From contig NZ_QFFU01000010.1 in assembly GCF_003131185.1 (NCBI RefSeq), positions 62,001-126,000 of the forward strand: a stretch of 64,000 nucleotides of DNA, read 5' to 3'. Position 1 is the first letter of the stretch. Every line of letters begins with the position of its first letter. Below the pieces are notes generated by a model. It saw nothing but the letters and a program-made list of their open reading frames with translations, searched no databases and had not been told where the DNA came from. Positions 34,346 to 43,257 of the stretch are shown piece after piece. The position numbers were made by a program, and so were the translations under genes. This DNA is from Pseudomonas ovata (GTDB lineage Bacteria > Pseudomonadota > Gammaproteobacteria > Pseudomonadales > Pseudomonadaceae).

Positions 34346-36429
34346 TCCAGCTCGATCATCTCGTGAATGCGATTGGCCAAGGCTTCCATGGTGAACGGCT
34401 TGGTCAGGATCCACATGCCTGGGTCAAGATGGCCATTGCCGATAATGGCGTTCTCGGCGTAACCGGTGATGAACAGTACTTTCAGTTCAGGGCGCAGCAG
34501 GCGAGCGGCATCGGCCAGTTGCCGGCCGTTCATGCCGCCGGGCAGGCCGACATCGGTGACCAGCAGGTCGATACGCACATCGGTCTCCAGAATACGCAGC
34601 GCGCTGGCGCCTTCCGGGGCCTCGAGCGAACTGTAGCCCTGGTCGGCGAGCACTTCGCCAACCAACATGCGAATGGTGGGCTCATCGTCCACGATCATGA
34701 CCGTACGGGTGGTCGTGGCCTTGCGCGCCTCGTGTTCATCCCCGGTTTCCTGCGTTGACTGCTCGACCTCGTCACCATAATGGCGTGGCAGGTACAGGCA
34801 CATGGTGGTGCCCTGCCCAGGCTCGGAATAGATACGCACCTGCCCACCGGACTGGCGCACGAACCCGTATACCATCGACAACCCAAGCCCGGTGCCCTGC
34901 CCCAGCGGCTTGGTGGTAAAGAACGGGTCAAAGGCCCGCGACATGACTTCCGGCGTCATGCCGGTGCCGGTGTCGGTCACGCACAGCGACAGGTACTGTC
35001 CCGGTGACAGGTCGCGAAACCTCGACGCGCGCTCGTCGATCCATTTGTTGGCGGTTTCAATGGTGATCCGTCCGCCGCCGGGCATGGCATCGCGGGCATT
35101 CAGGCACAGGTTGAGCAGGGCATTTTCCAGTTGCGGCGCATCAATGAAAGTCGACCACAGGCCCACGGCTGTCACCACCTCAACGGTGATGTGCGGCCCT
35201 ACCGAGCGGCGGATCAGCTCTTCCATGCCCGCCACCAGGCGATTGACGTCCACCGGCTTGGGGTCCAGCGTCTGGCGCCGGGAAAACGCCAGTAATCGGT
35301 GAGTCAGTGATGCCGCTCGACGCGAGGCATCCAGCGAGGCAGACACGTAACGTTCGATTTCACCGTAGCGCCCCTGGCTCAGCCGTGTGCGCAACAGCTC
35401 CAGCGAGCCGTTGATCCCGGTCAACAGGTTGTTGAAGTCATGGGCGATGCCACCGGTGAGCTGCCCCACCGCTTCCATTTTCTGTGACTGCCGCAGCGCC
35501 TCCTCGGCCTGCTTGAGACGCTCCTGCTCCAGCAATCGCTCACTGATGTCATAGGCGAACAGATAGGCGCCGACCATCTGGCCTTCGGCGTTGCGCAGGG
35601 GGCTGTAGCGGATTTCGAAATCCCGCGCCGACTCACCGAAACGGGTGATCTCGATGAACTCCTCACCCGCCAGCGCACGCGCCCAGAGCAGACGCACCTG
35701 TTCGCGGATACCGGGCTCAGCGTCCAGGGCTTCGAGCAGGCTGTGCCCGACCCGTGGTACCACGCCAAACAGGCGCTCGAATTCCCAGGTCGCCATGGCA
35801 TTGACCGCCAGCCAGCGGTAATTCAGATCGATCACATGGATGCGGGCATCGGTGCCATTGACCACGTCGGCCAGCACATTGCGCTCGGCCACGGCCTCGC
35901 GCACCCGGGTTTCCAGGGTGGCATTCAATTGCTGCAAGGCACGCTCGGCGTTCTTGCGCTGGGTGATGTCCTGAAACAGCACCGCAACCTGATGACGTTC
36001 GGCAGGCTCGATACGAAAGGCGGTCAGGGCCAGGTAACGCCCGGTGGCCACCAGCTCGCGCTCGAAACGGATCGGCACACCGGTGCGCAGCACCCCGCCG
36101 TACAGCTCGATCCAGCCGTCGGCCTCGGCGCCGACCATCTCGCGCACTTTCTGCCCGACCACGTTCGCAATTCCGGCATGAAAGGCATAGGCCGCGTTGG
36201 CTTCTATATGGATGTAGTCGCTCAGGGGGCCGTGCGGGCCATCGAAGAACTCGATGATGCAAAAGCCTTCGTCCATCGAATCGAACAAAAAGCGATAGCG
36301 TTCCTGCGAGCGGGCCAGGGCCGCATCGGCCTGTTGGCTGCGCAGCGAGAGCTGGTCGTGCAAGCGGTGGTTTTCGGCTTCCAGGGCGCTGACGCGATGG
36401 CGCAGGGCTTGAATATCGTAATCGGTCAC
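34342..36429 (-). CDS. Hybrid PAS-sensor histidine kinase with receiver domain
   Basis: The 695-residue protein, counted from the GTG at 36429 that follows AGGA at good spacing, has an N-terminal coiled coil, two PAS domains (about residues 40-160 and 180-310), a HisKA domain with GGIAHDFNNLL (phospho-His H330), an HATPase domain (NLCLNARDAMPGGG, GTGLGLSMVYGFV) and a C-terminal receiver with phospho-acceptor D626 (LLVTDVGLPGG). There are no membrane segments, so it senses a cytoplasmic signal. This HDFNN type usually passes phosphate to its own receiver; a partner response regulator is not adjacent. Confidence 0.9.
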   Translation of the reverse strand: MTDYDIQALRHRVSALEAENHRLHDQLSLRSQQADAALARSQERYRFLFDSMDEGFCIIEFFDGPHGPLSDYIHIEANAAYAFHAGIANVVGQKVREMVGAEADGWIELYGGVLRTGVPIRFERELVATGRYLALTAFRIEPAERHQVAVLFQDITQRKNAERALQQLNATLETRVREAVAERNVLADVVNGTDARIHVIDLNYRWLAVNAMATWEFERLFGVVPRVGHSLLEALDAEPGIREQVRLLWARALAGEEFIEITRFGESARDFEIRYSPLRNAEGQMVGAYLFAYDISERLLEQERLKQAEEALRQSQKMEAVGQLTGGIAHDFNNLLTGINGSLELLRTRLSQGRYGEIERYVSASLDASRRAASLTHRLLAFSRRQTLDPKPVDVNRLVAGMEELIRRSVGPHITVEVVTAVGLWSTFIDAPQLENALLNLCLNARDAMPGGGRITIETANKWIDERASRFRDLSPGQYLSLCVTDTGTGMTPEVMSRAFDPFFTTKPLGQGTGLGLSMVYGFVRQSGGQVRIYSEPGQGTTMCLYLPRHYGDEVEQSTQETGDEHEARKATTTRTVMIVDDEPTIRMLVGEVLADQGYSSLEAPEGASALRILETDVRIDLLVTDVGLPGGMNGRQLADAARLLRPELKVLFITGYAENAIIGNGHLDPGMWILTKPFTMEALANRIHEMIELD

Positions 36430-36605
36430 AGCGTTACATCCTGAAATTGAGACGCCGGTCCGGCACGGGTGGGGCGGATTACCGCACTGGCAAGACGACA
36501 GCAGCACGCTACGAGAAAAACCGTCCGCTGGCAAAGACAATCCAGCCCCTGCGAAGGCACATGGACGCCTGCGTTCATCCGAAAGTGCAATTAATCATTC
36601 AACAA

Positions 36606-36624
36606 CTTAATAAGAACCATTACC
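36606..36624. promoter_or_regulatory. Candidate Fur box upstream of fecI
   Basis: CTTAATAAGAACCATTACC matches the 19-bp Fur consensus (GATAATGATAATCATTATC) at 13 of 19 positions. It lies 46-64 bases upstream of the fecI start. Iron repression of the sigma factor by Fur is standard for this system; here it is inferred. Confidence 0.55.
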
Positions 36625-36669
36625 ATGAACGTCGCATTTGCCACCGCCTTTCGCACAGGATCGATCTTC

Positions 36670-37179
36670 ATGACCGCCACTTCCTCCCAGCAACGCATCG
36701 TGGGCGAGCTCTACAGCCAGCATCACGGCTGGGTCGTGCAATTGCTGCGGCGCAAGCTGGGCGACCGGGAATCGGCCCTGGACCTGGCGCAAGACACCTT
36801 CGTGCGCATCCTGCGCAGCGAAAAGCTGCCACCGATCCGCGAGCCGCGAGCCTACCTGAATATTGTTGCCAGCCGGCTGTGCATCGAGCACTACCGCCGC
36901 CAGGCGCTGGAGCGGGCGTACACCGATTCGCTGGCCCTGCTTGAGCCCGAACTGTGGCCCTCCCCGGAAACCCGTCTGCTGGTGCTCGAAGCCTTGGACG
37001 AAGTGGGCCGGGTGCTGGACGGGCTGGGTGGCAAGGTGCGGGAAATCTTCCTGCTCTCGCAACTCGATGGCCTGACCTACCCGCAGATTGCCGAACAGTT
37101 GGGCCTGAGCGTCAACAGCGTGCAAAAGGCCATGCTCAAGGCGCTGCGGCATTGCTATGCCGCAGTCTATGAGCAATGA
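36670..37179 (+). CDS. fecI: FecI-type extracytoplasmic-function sigma factor
   Basis: The 169-residue protein has sigma-70 region 2 (ALDLAQDTFVRILRSEKLP, REPRAYLNIVASRLCIEHYR) and region 4 (LDGLTYPQIAEQLGLSVNSV, QKAMLKALRHCYAAVYEQ), the usual size for FecI. AGGA lies nine bases before the ATG at 36670; the upstream ATG at 36625 overlaps the Fur-like box. It would direct RNA polymerase to the TonB-receptor promoter downstream when the FecR anti-sigma factor is signalled. Its TGA overlaps the fecR ATG. Confidence 0.92.
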   Translation: MTATSSQQRIVGELYSQHHGWVVQLLRRKLGDRESALDLAQDTFVRILRSEKLPPIREPRAYLNIVASRLCIEHYRRQALERAYTDSLALLEPELWPSPETRLLVLEALDEVGRVLDGLGGKVREIFLLSQLDGLTYPQIAEQLGLSVNSVQKAMLKALRHCYAAVYEQ

Positions 37180-38144
37180 GCCTGTTCCAGCCCCTGGACA
37201 ATCGTCGCCCGATCGACCCGCAGGTGCTGGAGCAGGCCATGCTCTGGGCCGTGACCCTGCAGTCGGGCACCGCCGACCATTCCCAGCAGGCGGCCTGTAC
37301 CGCCTGGCGCCAGGCCGCCGCCGAGCATGAGCGAGCCTGGCAACGACTGATGGGCATCGGCCAGGACCTGCGCAGCGGTGCCGCCAACCTGCCGGCCCGG
37401 CAGACCCGCCAGTTGCTCAAGGCACGCAGCGGCACCTCGCGGCGCACTCTGCTCAAGGGCTTTGCCGGGCTTGGCGTCGTCACGGCCGCCGGCTGGGGGG
37501 CGCGTGAGCGGGTGCTGCTGCCGCAATTGTTCAGCGACTACCACACCGGCACCGGCGAACGGCGCACCCTGCGCCTGGGCAGCCTGGACCTGCAACTGGA
37601 CACGCAAACCCTGCTGGACATTGAGCATCGGGGCACCGGACAACAGCTCATGCTGACCCGTGGCCGGGTCTGGCTGGAAAATGGCACCGACCAGGACCTG
37701 GCCATTCGCACCCCCAACGGCTGGGTCAGGCCGGCGGCGCAAGCCCGTCTGATCGTCGCCCAGGCCCGCGATACTCACGTACAGATGCTCAGCGGCCAGG
37801 CCTTGCTGCAACCTGACCGCGGTACACCTCAAGACCTGAATGCCGGCCAGCAGACTCGGTTCGACGCCGGACACGTCGCCCGCCCCGAAGAACTGGCGCA
37901 GGCGACGACTGCCTGGATCCGCGGCCAATTGATCGCCGAGCGCACCCCGCTGGGCGAAGTCATCACCGAACTGGACCGCTACCGGCGCGGCCTGCTGCGC
38001 TGCGACCCGGCCGTGGCCGGCCTGCTGGTCTCCGGTGCCTTCTCCCTGGACCGTCCCGAGGCCAGCCTCGACCTGCTGGCCCGCACCCTGCCAGTGCAGG
38101 TCAACACCGTGCTGGGCTACTGGACCAACGTCGTCCCGGCATAG
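37176..38144 (+). CDS. fecR: FecR-type anti-sigma factor/transmembrane sensor
   Basis: The 322-residue protein has an N-terminal cytoplasmic DUF4880-type domain (LEQAMLWAVTLQSG... CTAWRQAAAEHERAWQRL), a single hydrophobic segment near residues 93-108 (TLLKGFAGLGVVTAAGW) and a periplasmic FecR domain (GERRTLRLGSLDLQLDTQT; LTRGRVWLENG). It relays receptor binding to FecI. It overlaps fecI by four bases. Its TAG stop is the first triplet of a 268-bp inverted-repeat element, so the original C-terminus may have been altered, though the domain looks complete. Confidence 0.92.
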   Translation: MSLFQPLDNRRPIDPQVLEQAMLWAVTLQSGTADHSQQAACTAWRQAAAEHERAWQRLMGIGQDLRSGAANLPARQTRQLLKARSGTSRRTLLKGFAGLGVVTAAGWGARERVLLPQLFSDYHTGTGERRTLRLGSLDLQLDTQTLLDIEHRGTGQQLMLTRGRVWLENGTDQDLAIRTPNGWVRPAAQARLIVAQARDTHVQMLSGQALLQPDRGTPQDLNAGQQTRFDAGHVARPEELAQATTAWIRGQLIAERTPLGEVITELDRYRRGLLRCDPAVAGLLVSGAFSLDRPEASLDLLARTLPVQVNTVLGYWTNVVPA

Positions 38145-38409
38145 GGTCTGTTGCCGTTTCATCACGGCCGCGCCGGCGCCCGTTTTGCCGCGAGGCAAGG
38201 CAGGAGCCGCGACGTTTGGTCATTCCAAATGAGTGGCGAGTAACGCAGTCTCGCGGCAAAACAGGCCCGGCCCTTCGGGTTGCGTGCCAAATCTCGCCAG
38301 GCGGTGTTGGAGGACTTGAAAAGGGAGCGACCCTTTTCTGCGTCCTCCGCCTGGCCTGGCGAGATTTGGCCCAGCAACGCGGCTCGTGCTGAAACGGCAA
38401 CAGACCCTA
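38142..38409. mobile_element. 268-bp MITE-like element, full-length copy
   Basis: The ends are TAGGGTCTGTTGCCGTTTCA and its exact reverse complement. Inside, TTTTGCCGCGAG (38183-38194) pairs with CTCGCGGCAAAA (38250-38261), and CCAAATCTCGCCAGGC (38287-38302) pairs with GCCTGGCGAGATTTGG (38354-38369), the latter enclosing nested GGAGGAC/GTCCTCC and AAAAGGG/CCCTTTT stems. There is no ORF. A 53-bp internally deleted copy lies at 59378-59430. Its first three bases serve as the fecR stop codon. Confidence 0.8.
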
Positions 38410-38420
38410 GGGCCTGCTGC

Positions 38421-38542
38421 GTAGGAGCGCGCTTGCCCGCGACCGGCTGCGCAGCAGTCGTAAATTTGTGGCGTTTCGCAGATTTTACGAGCGCTTCGCA
38501 CTCGGTCGCGGTGGTCCGGCATTCCGGCAAGCGCGCTCCTAC
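38421..38542 (+). repeat. REP doublet 2 with one inner repeat
   Basis: The left arm is A type (GTAGGAGCGCGCTTGCCCGC followed by GACCGGCTGCG) and the right arm is B type inverted. One inner copy reads TTTGTGGCGTTTCGCAGATT. The right arm carries a 15-bp insertion (TGGTCCGGCATTCCG) between GGTCGCGG and GCAAGCGCGC that the other four doublets lack. It lies 11 bases after the MITE-like element. Confidence 0.88.
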
Positions 38543-38643
38543 AGCCGGCCAGTTCATATCCAGTTCATTGTTTCGCTACCCCCTGCTCTGCAACTGCCTC
38601 AATGCAAATAAAACTATTTTTCATCTACCAAGGCAGTTTTCCC

Positions 38644-38649
38644 CGTCTC
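38644..38649 (+). promoter_or_regulatory. Possible FecI-type -10 element before the TonB-receptor gene
   Basis: CGTCTC resembles the -10 box of FecI-like iron sigma factors and lies 71 bases before the receptor start. No matching -35 element was convincing, so the call is tentative. Confidence 0.3.
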
Positions 38650-38720
38650 GAGCATCAAGACAGGTGTAGACGCTGAATAACAGCGCGCCCTTGCCTTCAT
38701 TTATCAAACGGATCGCTCTA

Positions 38721-41162
38721 ATGCTCACCCGCCCTACCCCGCTTGCCCGCGCCTTGCGCGCTACCCTGCTTGGTCTGTCGATTGCCAGTGCCAGCGCTGT
38801 CGTTCTGGCCGCACCCGCCCAGGCGGCAACAGACGACGCCCAGCGTCAGGCCTTCGCCATCCCGGCCAGCAGCCTGGACAAGGCCCTGGGTGCGCTCGGC
38901 CAGCAGGCTGGCGTGATGATCGCCGTCGACTCCTCGCTGACCCAGGGCCTGCGCAGTGCCGGGCTACAGGGGCGCTACAGCGTCGAGGAGGCCTTGCAGC
39001 AGCTGTTGGCGCCGGCCAACCTGCAGGCACTGGCGGCCGGCAGCGGTTACCGGGTGGTGCCACGCGTGGCGGTGAGCAATGGGCAGGTGGAACTGGGCGC
39101 GACCACGGTCAATTCCAGCCAGTTGGGTACCACTACCGAAAGCACCGGCTCCTATACCACCGGCGCCACGACCATTGGCAAGAGCACCCAGTCGCTGCGT
39201 GAAACGCCGCAGACCGTCACCGTGGTCACGCGCCAGTTTCTCGATGACAAGAACCTCAACAGCCTGGACAAGGTGCTGGAAAAGACCCCCGGCATCAGCT
39301 TTCAATACCGTAACTTCGGCGGCCACCTGTACACCTCGCGCGGCTTCAGCATGGCCGCCGAAAGTTTCCTGTACGACGGTGTGCCAGGCCAGGCCTACCA
39401 GGTCACCGGCTGGATGAAACCCGACACCGCCATCTATGACCGCATCGAAGTACTGCGCGGCGCCACCGGCCTGCTGGTCGGGGCAGGCGAACCGGGTGGC
39501 GCGGTGAACATGGTGCGCAAGCGCCCCACCGCCGTGCCGCAATTCTCGGTCACCAGCCGGGCAGGTTCCTGGGACAACTACCGCCTGGACCTGGACGGCA
39601 GCGGCAGCCTCAACGAGTCGGGCAGCGTGCGTGGTCGCCTGGTGGCTGCCTATGAAGACGCCGGCTCCTACATGGATGCCCGCGACAGCCGCACGCCGTT
39701 GTTGTACGGCATCGTCGAGGCCGACCTGAACGAAGACACCACCCTGACCATGAGCCTGCGCCGGCAGACCAACGTCATCAACGGCTACTCGATCTATGGC
39801 CTGCCGCGCTACAACAACGGCAATGCCCTGGACATCTCACGCTCGACCAACCTGGCCCAGGACTGGAACCGCCTGGAAAGCGACATGAACGAGGTGTTCA
39901 CCGAGGTCGCGCACCGTTTCAACGACACCTGGACCGGCAAGACCTCGCTGACCTATTCAGAAGGCAGCTTCGACCAGGCCATCGCCTACGCCCGCGGCGC
40001 GATCAACCCGGCGACCCTGGCCGGCTCGCGGTTTCAGGGCGTGCTGTTGCGCAGCGACGAGGTCAAGAGCACCGGCCTGGACAGCCACCTCAACGGCAGC
40101 TTCGACGCCTTCGGCCTTGAGCATGAGGTCACCCTCGGCGCCACCTGGTCACGTCAGGCATTCAACACCAAGCAGGCCACAGTCGCGGTCAACTCGCCGA
40201 TCAATGTCTTCGACGTCAATCATCATGCCCTGGCCAGGCCGTCGCGGCCGGCCTGGGGCACCGACATCGATGCTACCGAAGAGCGCTCCGGGCTGTACGG
40301 CAACGTGCGTCTGCGCCTGGCGGAGCCGTTGAGCCTGGTACTCGGCGGCCGCGCCACCTGGTACAGCTACGACTACGACGTCAAGACCGGCGCGGCCAAC
40401 AGCTACACCTCCAAGGAAACCCGCGAGCTGACCCCCTTCGTGGGCCTGCTGTATGACCTGAACGAGAACTGGACCTGGTACACCAGCTACGCCGACATCT
40501 TCACCCCGCAAGGCAACTACCGCGACGTCAGCGGCTCGCCGCTGGATCCGGCGGTGGGCACCAACTATGAAACCGGCCTGAAAGGCGAGCTGTTCGACAA
40601 GCGCCTGAACCTGTCGATGGCGCTGTTCTATATCAAGCAGGAAGATGTGGCCGTCGAAGACGTCGACAACTCCGGCGCCTGCCTGAGCAACGACTCGTTC
40701 GGCACCTGCTATTCCAACGGCACGGTCAAGCGCAGCAAGGGTTTCGACATCGAGGCCAGCGGTGAAGTATTGCCGGGGCTGCAAGTGTTCGGCGGTTATA
40801 CCTACAACATGGTGCGCAGCAGCACCTCTGAACAGCTGACTTACGAAACCCCGAAACACATGCTGCGCCTGAACGCCAGCTACAACCTGCCCGGTGACTG
40901 GAACCGCCTGACCCTGGGCACCGGCGTCACCACCCAGTCGGCGTACGCGGTGCCCAACACTGCCGGGATCGACTACGGCGTGGCCGGCTATGCCATCTGG
41001 GACGCCCGCGCCAGCTGGAAGCTCGACGAACACTGGAAAGTGTCGCTCAACGCCGAGAACCTGTTCGACCGCAAGTACTACACCACCTCGGCGGCCCTGG
41101 ACCGCTCGAACCTGTTTGGCGAACCCCGCAGCTACGTGCTGACTTTGCGCGGGGATTTTTAA
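38721..41162 (+). CDS. TonB-dependent siderophore receptor with signalling (STN) domain
   Basis: From the ATG at 38721 the protein has 813 residues; a TTG at 38691 is a less likely start. It has a Sec signal peptide ending AAPAQAA, an STN domain (FAIPASSLDKALGALGQQ ... YRVVPR, about residues 42-115), a plug (TPQTVTVVTRQFLDDKNLN is close to the family pattern; IEVLRGATGLLVGAGEPGG) and a 22-strand barrel ending in the aromatic LTLRGDF. Domain make-up and position match a FecA/FpvA-like transducing receptor that signals through the upstream FecR/FecI. The siderophore is unknown. Confidence 0.92.
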   Translation: MLTRPTPLARALRATLLGLSIASASAVVLAAPAQAATDDAQRQAFAIPASSLDKALGALGQQAGVMIAVDSSLTQGLRSAGLQGRYSVEEALQQLLAPANLQALAAGSGYRVVPRVAVSNGQVELGATTVNSSQLGTTTESTGSYTTGATTIGKSTQSLRETPQTVTVVTRQFLDDKNLNSLDKVLEKTPGISFQYRNFGGHLYTSRGFSMAAESFLYDGVPGQAYQVTGWMKPDTAIYDRIEVLRGATGLLVGAGEPGGAVNMVRKRPTAVPQFSVTSRAGSWDNYRLDLDGSGSLNESGSVRGRLVAAYEDAGSYMDARDSRTPLLYGIVEADLNEDTTLTMSLRRQTNVINGYSIYGLPRYNNGNALDISRSTNLAQDWNRLESDMNEVFTEVAHRFNDTWTGKTSLTYSEGSFDQAIAYARGAINPATLAGSRFQGVLLRSDEVKSTGLDSHLNGSFDAFGLEHEVTLGATWSRQAFNTKQATVAVNSPINVFDVNHHALARPSRPAWGTDIDATEERSGLYGNVRLRLAEPLSLVLGGRATWYSYDYDVKTGAANSYTSKETRELTPFVGLLYDLNENWTWYTSYADIFTPQGNYRDVSGSPLDPAVGTNYETGLKGELFDKRLNLSMALFYIKQEDVAVEDVDNSGACLSNDSFGTCYSNGTVKRSKGFDIEASGEVLPGLQVFGGYTYNMVRSSTSEQLTYETPKHMLRLNASYNLPGDWNRLTLGTGVTTQSAYAVPNTAGIDYGVAGYAIWDARASWKLDEHWKVSLNAENLFDRKYYTTSAALDRSNLFGEPRSYVLTLRGDF

Positions 41163-41340
41163 CCGGCCAGCACGACCGGCACATCTGCTGCGCCTGTCAC
41201 ACCGCCATCGCCAGCAAAGCTGCCTCCCACAGTCGGGGCCAGGCACAAGATCCTGGACAACACCAATCCTGGTGCCAGACACGAAACTCAGGGTCACATC
41301 AAACCTGTGGGAGAATCCGGTCTTGTGCGTAGGCTTGTTT

Positions 41341-42264
41341 CTAGCGCAACCCGCCAAACCGCTGGTAGAACCCCTCGCCCACATCGGGCAGCGGCCCGTC
41401 GGCCGTTTCCAGCGCGGCATTCAGCCACTCCTCGGAACGGGCGCACACCAGCCGGTAGATATTGCGGCACAGCTGGCGTGCTGCACGTCCCTCCCAGTCG
41501 CCGGGCAGCAGTTCATCAGGCAACTGCGGGTCGCGCAGCAGCAGGCGGCGGTATTCGTGGACCAGCAGGGTGCGGGCCAGGAAACAGTCCTCGCCGCGCA
41601 GGCTGTCCTGCTCGCGCAGCACTTGCCACAACGGGCGAAACAGCTTGATGAACTCGCTGTAGTGCTTGCCCAGCTCGTCGATGTTCCAGCTCTCGCGCAC
41701 CTGCGCCCGCAGGGCCTTGGACGCCAACACGTCCTGGCTGCGGGTCTCGAACACGATGCTGTCTTCCAGCGCATCAAGCTCCTGCAACGTGGCATTGACA
41801 TCGGCCTTGTCGCTGCGAGGGCTGGCCAGCATGGTCGGGGCAATGGCACCAAAGCCCTGCCACTCCAGCTCTTCACGCACCTGCTTACGCTTGTCAGCCG
41901 GCAGTTGCGAGAGCGCCACCAGGCACCAGGCGCCGTCCCAGGCCGGCACGTTGACGTTGTACACGCGCTTGAAGGCTTTTTCGAAACGTCGCCGCCCGGT
42001 GCCGGTCAGGCTGTAGTAACTGCGCCGCCCGACCTTCTCGGCCGTCAGCCAGCCCTCCTTGCTCAAGCGAAAGATCGAGGTGCGGATCAACCGTTCGTTG
42101 ATGCCCATCGGTTCGAGCAATTGAATCAGGCTGCCCAGCCAGACCGTGCCGCCGTGCGGCTCGATGGCATCGCCATACAGGGTGATGATCAGCGAGCTGG
42201 CACGAATCGGCGTGCGCTCCTGAAAGCGCTGGATAAGGTGGTTCAACGGAGCAAGGGACGACAT
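41341..42264 (-). CDS. paaX: PaaX, repressor of phenylacetate degradation
   Basis: The 307-residue protein starts MSSLAPLNHLIQRFQERTPI and has the PaaX winged helix (RASSLIITLYGDAIEPHGG, INERLIRTSIFRLSKEGWL, about residues 19-77), then the PaaX_C domain. It represses paa operons until phenylacetyl-CoA binds. The ATG at 42264 is preferred over Met codons further up because the conserved region starts there. It follows paaY on the minus strand with 71 bases between. Its probable targets are the paaF and paaA promoters. Confidence 0.95.
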   Translation of the reverse strand: MSSLAPLNHLIQRFQERTPIRASSLIITLYGDAIEPHGGTVWLGSLIQLLEPMGINERLIRTSIFRLSKEGWLTAEKVGRRSYYSLTGTGRRRFEKAFKRVYNVNVPAWDGAWCLVALSQLPADKRKQVREELEWQGFGAIAPTMLASPRSDKADVNATLQELDALEDSIVFETRSQDVLASKALRAQVRESWNIDELGKHYSEFIKLFRPLWQVLREQDSLRGEDCFLARTLLVHEYRRLLLRDPQLPDELLPGDWEGRAARQLCRNIYRLVCARSEEWLNAALETADGPLPDVGEGFYQRFGGLR

Positions 42265-42335
42265 GGGCCTACCGGGCGACGACGATAAAGACGTCGAATA
42301 TACCTGCCCGGCACCAATTGCGGCGAGCCTGCCCA

Positions 42336-42929
42336 TCAACCGCCGGCCTTGGGACGAAATGCACTGTCGCTGATACGCGGACGCTGCGGTTCGATTTCAC
42401 TCAGCGGCTCGCACGCCACCAGCGACGCCAGGCAGCGCTGGGCCAGTTGCTGGTACTCACGGGTACCGGCCTGTTTCCAGGCCACTTCATCATCGCTGAG
42501 TGCCCGCTTGACCGTCGCCGGCGAGCCGATCACCAGCGACTGCGCCTCACACCTGAAGCGCGCCTTGACGAAGCTGGTGGCCGCCACGAATGAACGCGCG
42601 CCGATCTCGGCATAGTCCATCACCACCGCATTCATGCCCACCAGCACATCCTCGCCGATACGGCAGCCGTGCAGCACCGCGCCGTGGCCGACATGGCCAT
42701 TGCGCCCCAGCACCGTGTCGCTGTCCGGAAAACCATGCATCACGCAGGTGTCCTGAATATTGGCGCCCTCCTCCAGCACAATGCGGCCAAAGTCGCCGCG
42801 CAGGCTGGCCAGCGGGCCGACATAGCAGCCAGGGCCGATGATCACATCGCCGATCAGGACGGCCGTGGGGTGCACATAAGCGGTGGGGTGGATCACCGGG
42901 GTCAGGCCATCGAGGCTGTAGCAGGTCAT
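42336..42929 (-). CDS. paaY: PaaY, hexapeptide-repeat thioesterase of phenylacetate catabolism
   Basis: The 197-residue protein is a gamma-carbonic-anhydrase-like left-handed beta helix: [37 protein letters not shown] and [20 protein letters not shown] show hexapeptide repeats with the His metal ligands. In E. coli, PaaY hydrolyses toxic thioesters formed from the ring-opened intermediate. It is divergent from paaF and precedes paaX. AGGAG lies upstream of the ATG on the minus strand. Confidence 0.94.
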   Translation of the reverse strand: MTCYSLDGLTPVIHPTAYVHPTAVLIGDVIIGPGCYVGPLASLRGDFGRIVLEEGANIQDTCVMHGFPDSDTVLGRNGHVGHGAVLHGCRIGEDVLVGMNAVVMDYAEIGARSFVAATSFVKARFRCEAQSLVIGSPATVKRALSDDEVAWKQAGTREYQQLAQRCLASLVACEPLSEIEPQRPRISDSAFRPKAGG

Positions 42930-43147
42930 GGTAAATCCTCCTGTAATAAACGCCGCTGCATCGCAACTGCTTTAAATTCTTGTATCACAACAATTGACCA
43001 CAGAAAAACACAAGTGACGTATCGAATACAGGCCCACTCGAAAAACCGTGCAAAAACCGCTATCCAGACGGCCTTAACAGATAAAAACGTTTTCTTTTTA
43101 GATTCTTCAAAAATCAATCAAGACACAAAAAATCATTAAAAACCATA

Positions 43148-43175
43148 TTGTCTTGTATCGCTTAATGCTTATACT
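43148..43175 (+). promoter_or_regulatory. paaF promoter with candidate PaaX operator in the spacer
   Basis: TTGTCT (43148-43153) and TATACT (43170-43175) are separated by 16 bp. The spacer contains GTATCGCTTA (43155-43164), which also occurs in the spacer of the paaA promoter. A repressor bound there would block RNA polymerase. The surrounding gap (42930-43257) is AT-rich and holds no gene. Confidence 0.55.
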
Positions 43176-43257
43176 CAGCCCAGCACGGCCCCACGCGGGC
43201 CCATTCCAATAATCAGCGGCGCACACGACGCCGCCCGTGCCGCCGGAGGATTCTCGA

